Positions 10,602 to 23,878 are shown, numbered from the stretch's first letter. The stretch is DNA of 64,000 nucleotides from Bemisia tabaci (GCF_918797505.1 NC_092802.1:11179480-11243479); one strand, 5' to 3'. Notes: generated from the letters alone by a model not told the origin. A program made the numbers and translations.

Positions 10602-11528
10602 TTTATGTTGAGTAATTTTTAACCCTGCTTTCCAAGAAAGGTCTCTTACTAATTTGATCACAGTATGCATTTGATAGCAGGATTTATATTTGTGATAGAA
10701 AAGAGCTGATAATAGCAGTCCCCAATCAAGCTATCAAAATCTTAATTCGATGGAGCATTTCATGATACACATTGTTTGTCTGTTATCAGTCTCAGTTGAG
10801 GTCTGAAAGTTAAGCGGTGAATTCTACAAAATACCTGGTGGCACAAAAGTTTTCAGGTCTACTCTTAAAAAGCAGCTGTTTAATTCCAAATAAAAAATTA
10901 CATTTAAATACATACCTAAAACTAGTTAAAACGGTTTAACACATTCAAATGCATTGCTCAAGATGCCAATGGCTCCTCCAAAAAAAAGGAAAAAAATGAG
11001 TGCAATAGGCTGATTTAATGACTACATAATTGCTCCGTAATACTGTTTCAGTGGTTAAAATGATGGTTCAAATGTAAACATACACAAAATCTGGTCTTAT
11101 CCGTGCCACATAGGTAAAATGAGTCTAGGTGTTTCTTACAATTGAAATTTCTGGGGTTCAATGCGTCATTAATTAATTAACGACTTGTTAATGACACATT
11201 TTTAATGAAATATCACATTTAACTCATAGAATTTAGACATAAGGTTATAGTTGTTTGTTTTTTTTGAACCATCGCAAATCACTTATACAAAACATGATAT
11301 TAATCGCACGTTGATGTGTCGAATATTGCCAGAGTGACGTGGCTACTAAATCAGTCTATAAAAACTAGATGCAACATAACTGAAGAAAGTTAAGTTTCAT
11401 TCTCATTAAAGCATATGATTCATTGAAATGGTAAAAGAAAACCCCTCTAAGAAAACCTGGCAGTTCTGTTTTAAGACATCAGTCACATCTAGTTCTTAGC
11501 ACTATGCATTTAACAATTTTACCAAATA
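10602..11528. other. Convergent intergenic region, no gene
   Basis: AT-rich sequence between the NUDT19-like stop and the SEH1 stop. It must hold the SEH1 3' UTR on the minus strand. I see no further coding signal and no clear repeat apart from short TTAAT-rich palindromes near 11165-11195. Confidence 0.5.
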
Positions 11529-14500
11529 TCAATGCCACGGTACTTGGTTTGGATGACTGATAGATCCTAATTTGTAATATCTAGCTGATGATGATGAAGA
11601 CAAGAGAGTTGGCTGAGCAATCGTTCCGGTTGTTGGCTCTGTTTGAGGTAACGTTCCATCTCCTTTTAGAACTGCCACACACTTCCAAACATTCATGTAA
11701 TTTGCTGGAAAAAAAGAAACCAAAGTCTTACATACGAGTTGTACGGCACATCTTGTTGTCCCTTGCACTGAGGAACACATTTTGTGTGCTCTGTTTCCAT
11801 GTTTCTACAAACATTTTATTTTTTCATGGAAAAACCATCACACAAATTTTTCTGAAAATTTTGTTCCTTTTTTCACAAAAATAAAGGAAAATCACTGGAA
11901 ATTTCAGGCAAATTTTTAAGAGGGTTCTCCTATAAAAAAATAAAATGTTAGTAAGAAATACTGAAGCAGCGAAATCTACCTACCTACTTTGTATCAGAGG
12001 CAACAATTTTGTAAAATGCTAAAGAGCTAATACTAGGTGGAATTCTTAAACAAAAGTAAAGACAGCATTTCAATGCTACATCAGGAGATAAAATTAATGT
12101 TGAAAACATTTGCAAAAAAAGGGCCTTTCTTAAAACTAAATGAAACCTTATGCTTATATTTTTTTCACTTCTTGTTTTTACTATCAACTCAGACCCAAGT
12201 CCTGATAGCTCCTCAGAGCACATGCTATTTTCAAGATACAAAAAATTGGATTATTTTGAGATGATGTCATACGGACTCTTGATTACCTGCATTAATTGAA
12301 TAGCCAAGTACCAAGGTGGTAAAATAGTGCTGGGTCCACACTGTTCTGCGGGGGAAAAACAAGGCCAAAAAGTTGAAAAATTTCAATTGGAGTCAAAAAT
12401 TTTGAGCTCTAATGAGCGTCAGCACTAGACTGAAGGGAAAGAATGTTCAGCATATGAATAGGTCTAAAAAGACCCAAAACGTTATACATAGATCTCTCTG
12501 CATCATGTCAACTTAATATTCCAATGCAACTGTCTGAGCTGAAACCTCTCCCCTTCAATCTTGTACTGACACTCACTAGAGCTCAAAATTTTGGACTCAG
12601 ATCCAAATTTTTGATCTTTTTGGCCTTGTTTTCCCACAAAATAGTGGGGACCCAGAACTATTTTACCACCTTGTTACATACAGTTCAGGCCACATTTTTA
12701 GGGTTTTCTTCTTGTTCAATAGGTAAGATATAGGTACATGGTCAAAAGCAGGCTTGGAAAATGACTGTGTCTTTTTTTGGAAATATACACTCTAAATAGA
12801 TAAATCAACCTCTTTTTCATGGTCGGCAGGGAAGATTTTAAATATTGATATTTTACAACTGCTTCAGAAAATTATCAGGTTTTTATAACTGTAATTTTTT
12901 CATTTACCTAGTTACTACAATAGATTGAAAAGAGGTTGTCTGAATAATCTAAAAGAAAAATACCTTTCCAAAGTCTAACACAGCCATCATCTCCTGAGGA
13001 TGCTAGGATTGTTCCAGTGACGTTCCAACTGACACGCCAAACAGTGCAATAATGGTCGTCAAAAACAGCGGCTGTTTGAATGTCAAATCTTTGTACTACT
13101 CCTCCACTTTCCCTGAAGGAAAAAAAAAAAAAGTGTTAGAAATTTTAATGCACACTTGGGAAAATTAAAGTGGAGTTTTTCTGAAAGGACGTCTAATTCT
13201 GATGTCTAATGGATGATTTTCAAGCATGGGCAACATGAGTTCCCATGACATCAGTCATGGATATTGATTAAGAGTGTCGGTTGCCAGGGTTAGGGAAGGA
13301 AAATTTCCTTGCACATTTTTGGGAAATAATACAAAAAGCCTTGAATTTCCCTCATATCCAATGCAACGAGGTACAGAGTACAAACAAATATTGGCTGAAA
13401 ATGGTCATTATTTAAGCACACCACAACTTCATAAGAAGATGAAAAACACACACTGACTGAAAATGAGAAATTCTTGCAGCACACAAGACTGAAAAGTAAG
13501 ACTTGAGTCACTTATTGGAAAAAAAAAGTAGAAATATCTTATTGAAGACAATTTAGAAAAGAAATACTGGAAAAGTCCGATAGCTTACCTATTGAGAACA
13601 TTTTTGAATTAATTAAAAAGATACACAAATTTGTTAACAAAAGGTGGGAAAATTTCATCATTGTCTGAACGATTGGGCAGATTAAGAGCTTTTTACACAA
13701 GCAGAACATTCCAATTTTTCCCAAAAAGTAGGAAAGTTCTACAGATTCTTACATAGTGTCCCCCCAAAATTATAGACAATTTTGAAACTGAGGAGTGCAG
13801 AGACTTCTTGACTATTGCTATTAGTTGGCTGCGAAAATGGGAAGGCCTTAAAAAATGAGAAGGTTCCAGGCACTACTATGAAAATTAGTAAGAAAAAATG
13901 TCTGCAGGATGAAGGTGAAAAAACTCGTATTTGATGCAAATTAGCTGTAAAAATTGCATATTCCTGGGTAGGTAGTAAAAATTTTACATACAAAGGGGGG
14001 AAAAGGTTATCCCTTTGAAATTTGAGGATAAAGGGTTTTTCTTTTTAATGGGACCGTCAGCTGAAAAAACGCTGAGGCTAGGAACTTTTTGCATCCGTCA
14101 TGAAACTTCCAAAATTGAAACTTCTGAAAAAAGTTCAGGATAAGATGATGAAATTAAAAAAGAACAATCTTAGCTGTCCTAATTGTACGCTGAATCTGGA
14201 TCCTACTTTTTTACACAATTCCTGCACCTCTAAGTATGGGTTGCAACAACAGTCTTAGAACTCATCTTTTAAACTGAAATTATTCAGAACCACACTCCAA
14301 GTCATTGGTTCAGACATTGCTATTTCTTTAAAATCACCTTTAAGTTTCCTGGAATTTTAGGTTTCGTGTTAAATGCTACAAGTTAAGATTGACTTACTGC
14401 AATGGTTTCAATTTGAAAACTCTGACATTGTTGGTGGCTACAGCGAGGAGATGATAGGAACGACCAAGATTCGGTGCGAAACAAATGTCATGGACAGGAT

Positions 14501-17434
14501 CCGTGATAGTAGATATTGATTCAGTTTTCGACCATCTTCTGGAGTTATCACTGTACTCGTAGATTAAGACTTTACTCCCTGTGCTAGGGTTCGGATCATC
14601 ACTACCTACAGCTATCATTGGAGGATGTAACCTGGTAAAAAATAGATGAGTTAAGTATTATTTATAGAAAATTCACAAGAGAGGAAAAAACATAATGATT
14701 TACCTATCAAACTTCAATTCCAAGGGTTGTCTTATGATTTAGAAAATGAAATTTCTTGACAGATCTCCAATTTCTCTGCCACAATTGGGTGAAATTCCCT
14801 GACAATTGAAGGTATTCCAGATGATTTAAAAGACATAATCTAAAATAGTTTTCATGCAAAACCTGATATTCGAATTTTTAAACCGATTCTACAAAGCAAA
14901 TAAGTATAGATGACTTATAATTTGTTCCCGAACACTTTTGTCAATTTCCCTGACATTTCCAGGTTTTTCCTGACTTTTCAAAGTTTCCTTACATTTCTCG
15001 GTATTTCCTGACCGTGACAATCCTGATGGTAGTGATTCAATTATCAATTCACTGGTGAAGATATCATCTGTTCAGATGGTTTTAAATGATTTTTGAAAAC
15101 GATTTGATATACTATATATCATTTGATAATAGGTTTACAAATTTTAAAGTATTTTTAAAAAGTCTCCAATATTCACATCACTTTGTGGAACATGCACATC
15201 AGGTATTCCTACACATATTTTTACTGAGAAATTTTTTTTGAAAATACCTTTGAAAATTTGTCAAAAGTTAATATTATGTATTGTTTTAGTCTTAAAATTT
15301 ATAATGTTCATCAATGGGGAGGTGCTTATGGAATTGCTTCAAAGTTTGCTGGGTCAAATTTTGTGTACAGATGTCTGACAAATTACAGCATGATATGAAT
15401 ATTAGAGACTTTGTTCGAAAAGTATTAAGAATTTATTAATTATACCAACTGATCGATTGACTATCAGACGGTTCTCACGGCTCCTGAAAATCCAACCTAA
15501 TCCACTCAGATAATATTGGATATGTTTCTTGATTCCAAAAATTAGTTTAGAATTTTTTATTTTAATTTTACAGATCACTGGTGGTGCATGATCATAATAT
15601 GTATTAGTTCGGTTCTCTATACATAAAGTTACTTTTTCCATGTAAATTGAAACAAGAAGAAATTGTTTTCAAAGGCAGATGTAAAAAACGCAAAGCGACA
15701 TATCTTCATGGCTGTGTTTCAAAATTTCTGCAACTACTTTATTTTTTCACGGAGATAAAGCCAACTTTATAGCTTAAAATTTGTAAAAAATATTCTGCTC
15801 ACAATGAAGAACAATTGAGGTAGTTTTCAAGAAATTACATTATCTAGTTTTCCTGAGAAAAAATGAAGCATAGCAGTAATTCTGCAAAATTGCAAACCGA
15901 GATGAAAGATCTTGCACTTGAGCAATGTTATGTTACCTGGAAAATGATGGATTCCAAGACAAACAGCTACAGGAGAGTTTACAGGAGATCTCATGTTGGA
16001 GTGTCCATTGACTAAGGTTCATTATGTCTGGCGCCTCGTAAATTCTTATGACACCATCTGATGAGCAAGTGACAAGGAGCAATCCCAAGGATTTTGGCCC
16101 AAATTTAACATCAGTGACCGATGTGCGAGAATCTACTAAATTAGAGCGTCGAACCCAGTGGCGCATTCCTTTTTCTCCAGGGTTTGAAACTTCTCCCACT
16201 GTAAAAGTAAAAAATGAGTTATTTTCCAAGAAAAAGATGCAGAAACTTGGTGTTTTTTGTTTTCAGCAATCAGTGCGTGATTTCCAAGTCTTGTCGTCTA
16301 TATACTTATTGCTGTATGATGATGATGAATATTATGAATCTCAGATGAATGTTAAAGCAAAGTTGTTTCCACTATTTACAAAATTTTCAAATTATATCAT
16401 TAATAAATGGAAAGAGGATACTTGCCTATCTCTTCCCAAATTGCAGCAGTGCGATCAAATGAACATGTTGCTAAGACTTGACCGAATTCAGGGTGAGCCC
16501 ATGTGATTTTCCATACTGATCCACTGTGTGCTTTCCAGCTTGCAGATAAATTCCAGTCTCCATTTTCATCTTGGTCCCACACCTGCGGGTAGTTCAAAGC
16601 AAGAATTAGAAGGCATTGAGTATTTAAAAAAGTTGAGGATTACTTATCCGAGTCTAAAATGGCAATACTTACGAACATGCCGGGAGAGTTTTTTCGAACT
16701 CATCCTGAAAATTGCGGTGGTTTTCCGGAGGATCTTTGACAAAGTAATTCAGAAAGGTCGGAAGGCAAAACATAATTCAAACCCGTATCCTTCAGCTTCT
16801 TCGCTATCTTCAAGAATTATTATAATACTATTATCAAAGATAGAGCTCGCGCATCGTATGTTGAGACAAATGTCAAAGTATTGTTTATGTCACCATTCAC
16901 CAGTGGTGCCACCTGACACATGTATTAACCTGTTGAGTGGTGCGAATTCAGAGCTAATCGGAGATTGACGTTTGTCTCAACATACGATGCGGGAGCTATA
17001 TCAAACATAGACAGTCTGCTTACTTTTCCGAAAGTCAGCTTCCCCAGGGTACAAGATTTGGTACTTTTAACATCGTTGCATACATCCTGGAGTAGATTTT
17101 CTGCCTCCAATTGTCAGGGGTTTACAAGAGCTTGAACAATCAAATTCATTGATGATCGCAGAGTAAGTGTGTTCTCAGCGTGACTTCATTGACAATTTGA
17201 GGGACTGATAACTTTCAAGTTACTGAAGAGCTAAGTCTCATAGATGCATGATAGGAAAATCTCTGCGAAATTTTCAGGCAAATTTTCGGGTTGTTAACTC
17301 TGACATAAAAGAAAATCACTTACTTTGACGAATTGATCGCTAGAACATGTGGCCATTCGACGACCATAGAAGTCATACGCCACATCGTGTATCAAATCCT
17401 TATGCTCTGCATTAATACTGTGGGCTTCAAACAT
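11529..17434 (-). CDS. SEH1: Nucleoporin SEH1, WD40 repeat protein
   Basis: Six coding exons on the minus strand, 17434-17324, 16582-16426, 16198-15937, 14631-14398, 13112-12964 and 11704-11529, join in frame to 362 residues, the usual SEH1 length. WD-type blades are visible: [20 protein letters not shown] near the N-terminus, [15 protein letters not shown] with [26 protein letters not shown] with [14 protein letters not shown], and [16 protein letters not shown] with [12 protein letters not shown] near the C-terminus. SEH1 is part of the Nup107-160 scaffold of the nuclear pore and of the GATOR2 complex that acts on TORC1. Intron 2 has a GC donor (GATAG|GCAAGT); the joined product [14 protein letters not shown] agrees with the family. 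A 5' UTR intron (17443-17520) is likely. Introns hold several MITEs. Confidence 0.95.
12313..12672. mobile_element. 360-bp foldback in SEH1 intron 5
   Basis: The left end AAGGTGGTAAAATAGTGCTG is answered by the right end CTATTTTACCACCTT. Inner pairs include AACAAGGCCAAAAAG/CTTTTTGGCCTTGTT and AAAATTTTGAGCTCTA/TAGAGCTCAAAATTTT. No frame. Confidence 0.8.
16840..17000. mobile_element. ~155-bp foldback in SEH1 intron 1 (copy A)
   Basis: The arm GCATCGTATGTTGAGACAAA at the left is matched by TTTGTCTCAACATACGATGC at the right. The middle (TGTATTAACCTGTTGAGTGG) recurs with changes at about 19070-19192 inside the proteasome gene, so this is a dispersed family. Confidence 0.8.
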
Positions 17435-17939
17435 GATGAACACTAGTAAGAATATGAGCAAACACAAGAATCGTTATTAAAGTTAGATTAAATGATAAAA
17501 TTCTTCGCGGCGGTACTTACTGCCGCCGGTTTGAAAACTGATTGAAACGACTTGTAAACAAAACAAACTGAGCTGATTCAACGGCAGAGCATTCCCTGTT
17601 GGTCACGGGGAATTCAGAGTGGTTAATTTTAAAATATAATTTTTTTTGATCTCCTAGGACTTAAGAACTTTGACTAATTCAATTTAAAATAAACAATTTC
17701 AATTTTTAAATGTACTTTTAAAACAAAATTGAAAAAGAGATTATTTAAATATTATCAAACATATTACGCTCCACGGTCAATTTTCCTGTTCCGTATTTGA
17801 TCTTTGGAATTTGATAACAAACTAACCTCAATTTGCCGAAGTTGATAGCACGGGATGACTAGTAGTATTTTCAGTCATAAATTATTTTCATAGTTTATTT
17901 ATTCATATTTTTTTAATTTCGTTTAAACTTTAGTGCACT
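17435..17939. promoter_or_regulatory. Shared head-to-head promoter region, SEH1 / PSMB2
   Basis: About 505 bp separate the two start codons, which face away from each other. On the minus side an acceptor at 17443-17445 and a donor at 17515-17520 suggest a short 5' UTR intron of SEH1 (UTR exon from 17521 upward). The CGGCGG/CCGCCG stretch near 17507-17530 is the only GC-rich part. No TATA box is obvious. Shared regulation is inferred from geometry only. Confidence 0.5.
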
Positions 17940-20489
17940 ATGGAGTGTCTAATCGGTGTTGCTTTCAAGGATTTTGTAGTTCTAGCTTCAGACAAAACGA
18001 ATGCCTACAGTCTTTTTGTCGTGAAAGATGGTAAGTAGTAGTGTTTAGATTCCGCTCTGATTTTAATCACTTTTATCCTAATATCTGCTGCCGAGATTCT
18101 CTCAGTTATCATTTTACAATCAGAATGTGGTAGACACCAAGTAAATTATTGATCTGAAGTGACTTTTACTACCGCATTTCTCATAGAGGTGTATCAGTTC
18201 AATTTCCAAGACTCAGACGTAACACCGTTCTCTCTGCCTTTCATTCCGGCCTTGTACATTCATAGTCACCACAGGACAGGCTCATTGCAGGCACTTTGAG
18301 ATCCTATTTTGTACTGTGTAATATAAGATGAAACTCTGATGCCACCTTTTCTTTTGCTTTGTTTGCAGATGAAGAAAAACTGTTCAAAATATCTGATAAG
18401 TTAGTCATGGCGATTGCTGGTGAAAGTGGTGACACTGTTCAGTTTGCTGAGTTCATATCTAAAAACATCCAACTGTATAAAATGCGCAATGGTTATTCTC
18501 TTTCTCCTAAAGCGGCTGCTGTTTACACAAGACGCAACCTCGCAGATTACTTGCGCAGTAGGGTAAGTCATTTACAAGTTATTTATTTCAGCCTCAAGAT
18601 GTACCACTCATCTTTTGTACTGCAAAACTGTCGAGCAGGGGACAAAACTATCTACGAAGCCATGAGGTTTACCAATCTGCATACTATTTTGATTTGTTAG
18701 TGGAATATTTCTTACAGTAGCTCGAAATTAGTTTTTGGAACCTCTACTCTCCAGTCACCCTGACTGCTTTATTAAGTCTTTCCGTTTGACTTATGTTGCG
18801 CAAATATTTCATTCTTGGCAGTTATAATGGGAATGGATATACTTTAGTAGCATGAGCGTAAGCAAAAAGTCAAACCTGGCCATGATTGAAGCTAGACTCT
18901 ACAAAGGTAGGTACAGCACTCAAGAGACGCAATGTGTAGCATCATGCAAGTCAATGATCAAGCGGACAATCAGTCTAGATGCCAACTTCCGATCTTTCAG
19001 TGCTGGGCTTCTTTGATTTCCTCTTGACAGGTTTCAAGTACTAGAACCCAGTTAGTGTACCTCTAGATGAAAGTCAAGTATTGTTCACGTCACTACTCAT
19101 CAACAGTGCCCTCTGACTGCATGTATTAACCTCTCGAGTGGTGCAGATTCAGAGCCAATCAGAGATTGATATTTGTTTCAACATATTATGACCCTGTTCT
19201 AACTGCGGTCATTGGCACATTGCAAGTTGGAAGCATCATATAGGAAGAAAGTACACTGTTTCGAATTTCAATGTTTTCCATGTGTTAAAAATATTCCAGT
19301 GATGATTAATTTTACTTTTCTTTATTTCTAGACCCCTTACAATGTCAACATGCTGATTGGAGGATATTCAGAAGATGAAGGAGCCAAGCTATTCTTCATT
19401 GATTATTTGGCATCTCTTATGGACCTTCCATATGCTTGCCACGGTTATGGAGGTCTCATCACTGTCAGTATTTTGGATAGATATTACAGGGAAAGTAAGT
19501 ACAGTTTTTTCTGAAATTTATCCTGAAAGTCGTCCATAGTCAATGATGCACTTACATTGATTAATTAGACCACCAAGCTAGGGTTAGAATAACGTCTAAG
19601 AGGCATGTATGCTCATCAAATTTTTCACAGATATTGTTGAATATATAAAAAACTTTTAAAAAATTGTATATTTATATAAAAAAAAACCAGATGAAAATTA
19701 GCTAAGTGCTCGATATGACAGGAGTGGACTTTGATTTTTTGTAAGCACACAAAAACGTAATTTCCCACAATAACATCTAGTTTCTTATGCCACAAACAGA
19801 GATTCAGGGTCTTGGCGTCCCATCATGATTATTTTAAAAATGAACCTTTTTGTTTCAAAATCAATTTACTGATTTCCTTCAATGAAGAAAGGAAAGCAGA
19901 ACTGAAACTTGGAAAAACGTTTAAGTCAAGAAACAAAATCTCACTTGCTAAAGTCAAAATGTATAATTCTTGCCCAAGAAACCTGAAACATCAAAATGCA
20001 TGATTTAGGTTGATTCCCCTGTGATGTTTTAATGTTATGGCTCAAATGTAAATTTTAAGAGTGTTGCAAGCGAGTTTTTTCTTTTATCCCATTATTGTCT
20101 TTAGTTCTCACATTGGTTCTGATCACATGAATGAAGCTCTCTCCTCCATCAAAACTTTTCTCAGTATCATCAGAAAACTTGGCGAGGACACTTGGAAAAT
20201 GAGAGACATGAGCCAGTGTTTTGATGTAATGCGATCAACAAAAGCTTTCCTACTTTACTAATTAGTAATAATGATGCATTTCACTATTTTTTATTTCTCT
20301 CTTCTAGATATGACTCAGGCTGAAGCATATGAATTAATTAAAATGTGTGTCCGCGAAATCCACAAGCGACTTGTTATCAATCTAGCCAATTTCAAAGTTC
20401 AAGTGATCAGCAAGGATGGAATCAAAGACCTGCCTGATATCACGATACAAAGCTTAGCGTCGGAACCACTGCCGCCAAAGAGCCCATAG
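17940..20489 (+). CDS. PSMB2: Proteasome subunit beta type-2
   Basis: Exons 17940-18030, 18369-18562, 19332-19494 and 20308-20489 have standard junctions and join in frame into 209 residues, the family's usual length. The protein starts [19 protein letters not shown], without the propeptide and N-terminal threonine of the catalytic subunits, as expected for the non-catalytic beta type-2 (insect Prosbeta4) subunit of the 20S core. Further recognisable blocks are [47 protein letters not shown] and [10 protein letters not shown]. The C-terminal tail ends SEPLPPKSP. It acts in the inner beta ring of the proteasome in cytosol and nucleus. Intron 2 contains a degraded MITE copy. It is divergent from SEH1 and convergent with EB1. 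Confidence 0.96.
19070..19192. mobile_element. Degraded copy B of the SEH1-intron MITE
   Basis: TGTATTAACCTCTCGAGTGG and the flanking GTCAAGTATTGTTCACGTCA match the element at 16840-17000 with many substitutions. The terminal arms are mostly lost. It lies in PSMB2 intron 2. Confidence 0.55.
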
Positions 20490-22317
20490 TGCTCTCTCTC
20501 CTCCCACACTCTAATCTTAATTTTATTTTTTAATTAATAATTAATAATTTTTGTACATCATTTTTTTCTCCTTTTTTTTTACTACCAATCCATCCGCCGG
20601 TTGAAAATACATTATACCTGTTGGTAAATTGTTGTTTTTCTCAGTTCCTGACTCTTGAATATCAATCCCTCTCAATCCAATTCTAAGTTTTAATTAAGAC
20701 AGCAGTTGTGACAAAGAACAAAATCGATCAATTGGAACTGCCTGAGCTCAAAATCAAAGCTATGTTGACTCATAAGTCAATCCACTTGGTTGCTTGGCTC
20801 GTATAACTGATACACATGTCAGTATTTTTACCAGCTCCGTAAACTCTTGATAGCTATCAATAAGGGTTTTTATAGCGCTACTTCTCTTTAGCTGCACCTT
20901 TCCTTTTGTCAACTGGAAACTGATGGGACACTCCTACTTAACTCTTTTTAAGCTTAGAACAAGGGCTCTGTATTTGATTCTTTTCATGAGGTACAAATGC
21001 AAAAAGATAAGTTACATTTTAAGCTTAAGGGTTTTTTTCATTCTGTCGGATGTCATGATTATTTTGACATACTTACTCTTGTTATTTTGGTCCGATCCCT
21101 TGTAACAAAGGATTGGACCAAAACAACAAAAGAAAGCAAGTTAAGATAAGTTACATTTCGCAGTACAGAACTGATTTCTTCAGGAGCACGAAAAGCATCT
21201 ACATAATATTCTATGAAGAAGTTGCAAGGGTTGGCCAGGAGATGCAGTTTTTAAGGTGTTAATTAATGAGCCAAATGTATTTTGATTGAAAAGATCATCC
21301 TCAGAGGGCTATTGATGTTCCAAAGTTTGACCAATAACTATGAAGCATAAGTAGAGAAACGTACAGTAAGACTCCCGTCTGAGATGGCCCTGGAAATTTC
21401 AGTAAGTTTCATTAATTCATGAAAAAAGGCCTTCAATTTTATCAATGATTCATTGAAATTTTGCAAAAAAATTTATCATGAAATTTCACATCTCAGGCGT
21501 TGAAGACTCAACCTTTTTTTTAATAAAGCTTATCAGTAAATTGTTAACTGTTAAATGTCGATTGCAATGCCACTGAAGATGATCCTTTGGATCGAAACGC
21601 ATTCGGCTTATTAGTCAAAATCGTTTTTTAAAAAAAATAGCATCTACTGGCCTACTTCTTTGACCTATTTAAAAAAGAACTAAGTACTATGTTTGGCTCA
21701 TCCGTAAAGGCACTTATCTGTATAGAGAAAGTAATGGATTGCAAAATTTAGTACACTCGATATTAGCAACATTTTAGTTTTTCTAAAAAATTATGCAACT
21801 CTTTGATCTGTGAAACTCGTCATTCAGAAAATGTTAGGATGCATAATATCTTAAGCCGAAGAGGAGGATAAATGATAAAACTAGCGATTAAATTGAATCA
21901 TTTCACTCTTTATTATTACTCTCCTCCATTTTTGCTCTTAGACATTAACAAAAGTAAAAAATAATAAATAAATATTATAAAATTTTAAATTACAAACTGT
22001 AAAGTACAGATAATTAAAACAGTTGACTATTTACATAAAAGTTTGCGCATCAATGCTTCCGCTGCTACTATTAAATAGTTTCGGACTTGACAATAATAAA
22101 ATATATGAAGTTGACAACCTGTTCAACTCGACATCAAAAATATCTTTTTAATTATTCATTTATCAACAAGCAATAGACTGTATCGGCCGGGCTTCAAACA
22201 GTAGTATTCAGAATGGGCATAACTGTCATGCAATGCACGAATAAATACTCTAGATAAGTGATACTTGTCTTGCACTGATCAGAAGGAATCAGACCTGTTT
22301 CCACTTTCCTTTCTTTT

Positions 22318-22473
22318 TTAAGGTGATTCTTCAAGTTCAAGTGAAGTGGTCGAACTGGCATGCGATAAATCGCATCTTTTAGGTCAAAAATCTCGACAGA
22401 TTTTTCACCTAATCGATGCGGTACATAGCATGCCAGTTCGACCACTTCACTTGAACTTGAAGAATCACCTTAA
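22318..22473. repeat. 156-bp near-perfect palindrome
   Basis: The left arm TTAAGGTGATTCTTCAAGTT continues to GGTCGAACTGGCATGC. The right arm is its exact complement ending ACTTGAAGAATCACCTTAA. The inner part also pairs (AGGTCAAAAATCT with AGATTTTTCACCT), leaving a loop of about four bases. Because of the symmetry, both strands carry the same small open frame beginning MVELAC, which is a by-product. It could be a foldback transposon with TTAA ends, or a hairpin RNA source. Confidence 0.85.
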
Positions 22474-23195
22474 AGGATTTGCTTTTAACAATAATCAGGG
22501 ATCAGATTACCAAGTGACACCCTGCTGGTCAGCAATTTGTTCTTTCAAAGTCCTGTAAACAAACCGTAACATACTACTTTTGACTTAATTGTGTGAACTA
22601 ACTAATCAATGAATAAAAATATTTAAAAACAGGTGATGGTTCAACTCTGTAAACACAAGTCTTGACTGAAACGTACCTAATTTCCTTTCATACTTCATTT
22701 TTGACGGAAAAATCAATAGACGTCATTCTTTGGAATCTTCAGCGATTTTCTTTCCTAACAGGAGAAACTGTGAGGAATTCTAGCAATGAAAATAGGAGAG
22801 GAAATTTTAAAACATGGTAGGCAAGATGGATATTTTCTTGGTTCAGTCATTGATCACTTATTGAATATGATTCTGCTTCAACTGAATAATTATTATTCAG
22901 AATCAGTAATTCTGTCTCGATTGAAGTTGCTTTGCCACATAGCCAATGTAGTCTACTGTATAAAAACAATGAATTCCCTTAAAAAAGAGAAAATGCTCTC
23001 ATCTCTTCGATTTTTTACAAACTAACACTTTTTATCTAATTAACTAAAATAAAGGGGAAAACTGCTGACTATACTATTAAATCGTTGATCAAGGGTCCGT
23101 TACTGCGAGAAAAATTCCACACAGCAGTATTCACTGCTTATGGAGCTTAAAATACCCACATAATTGATTCAACTAAGATGTGTTTCAACAATATC

Positions 23196-23434
23196 AACGG
23201 TGAAACTCCCGAACCACTTATCTCCTTTGCAGTGTTTTAAAATTTCCGCTCCCCTTTAAATTTTTTAAACAAGAACAAATCAACACCCTTCCTTAAAGTT
23301 TTCACATAAAAAACAAATATCACGGAAGGTTTCAAAATTTGATGTTGAGAAGTTTTCCATTTGAGGAATAAAGTATGACAGGATTTCTGCAACATGGCAA
23401 ACTAAGATTTGTGGTTTAGGAATTCCACCGCTGA
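23196..23434. mobile_element. Foldback MITE, GGTGAAACT family, copy 3
   Basis: Starts TCAACGGTGAAACTCCCGAA and ends TTTAGGAATTCCACCGCTGA. The inner motifs (TTATCTCCTTTGC, TTTCAAAATTTGATGTTGAG) match those of the copy at 5441-5693. More decayed than that copy. Confidence 0.65.
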
Positions 23435-23878
23435 TATCTTCAAAACAACATGCAGTTACATTGGTTTGAAGGAAAATTTTGGTGCAGGTTTCAATTGAAA
23501 AGTTTCAATACAAACATTCATTTGGATAGTCAAAGAAAATGATTTTAAAAAGACTTCAGAGCAGCACTGGAAGGTTTTGGTGATATATTCAAGTGCCTCA
23601 ATAGTCCGTACTATAATTATGGAATTCAGATAAATTTGTAATGATTTACATCCATTACAATCAAGTAATTTATGAAACATTACCAGTTTTGGAGACATCT
23701 TTGAGATTGAACAAACATGAGGTACTGTATTTCTTACGTAATTTTTCCCTTGCAACTTTTCTTTTTGGTGAAATCTAATACTTGCCATGCCTGAAAGACT
23801 TGTCACCTTGAAAATAGAAATTATTTTCTAAGAAATTAAGTAAGTAATGAAAGTCGTGATATTGTCATTTGCTCGCTT

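Noticed and set aside
16048..16506. 152-codon plus-strand open frame
   Set aside because: It runs antisense across SEH1 exon 3 and part of exon 2 and has no family features.
20110..20262. Protein-like stretch in PSMB2 intron 3 ([19 protein letters not shown])
   Set aside because: The PSMB2 protein joins exons 3 and 4 perfectly without it, and it lacks good splice borders in the right phase.
22194..22558. Minus and plus frames both starting MVELAC
   Set aside because: They are the two readings of one palindrome, not two genes.
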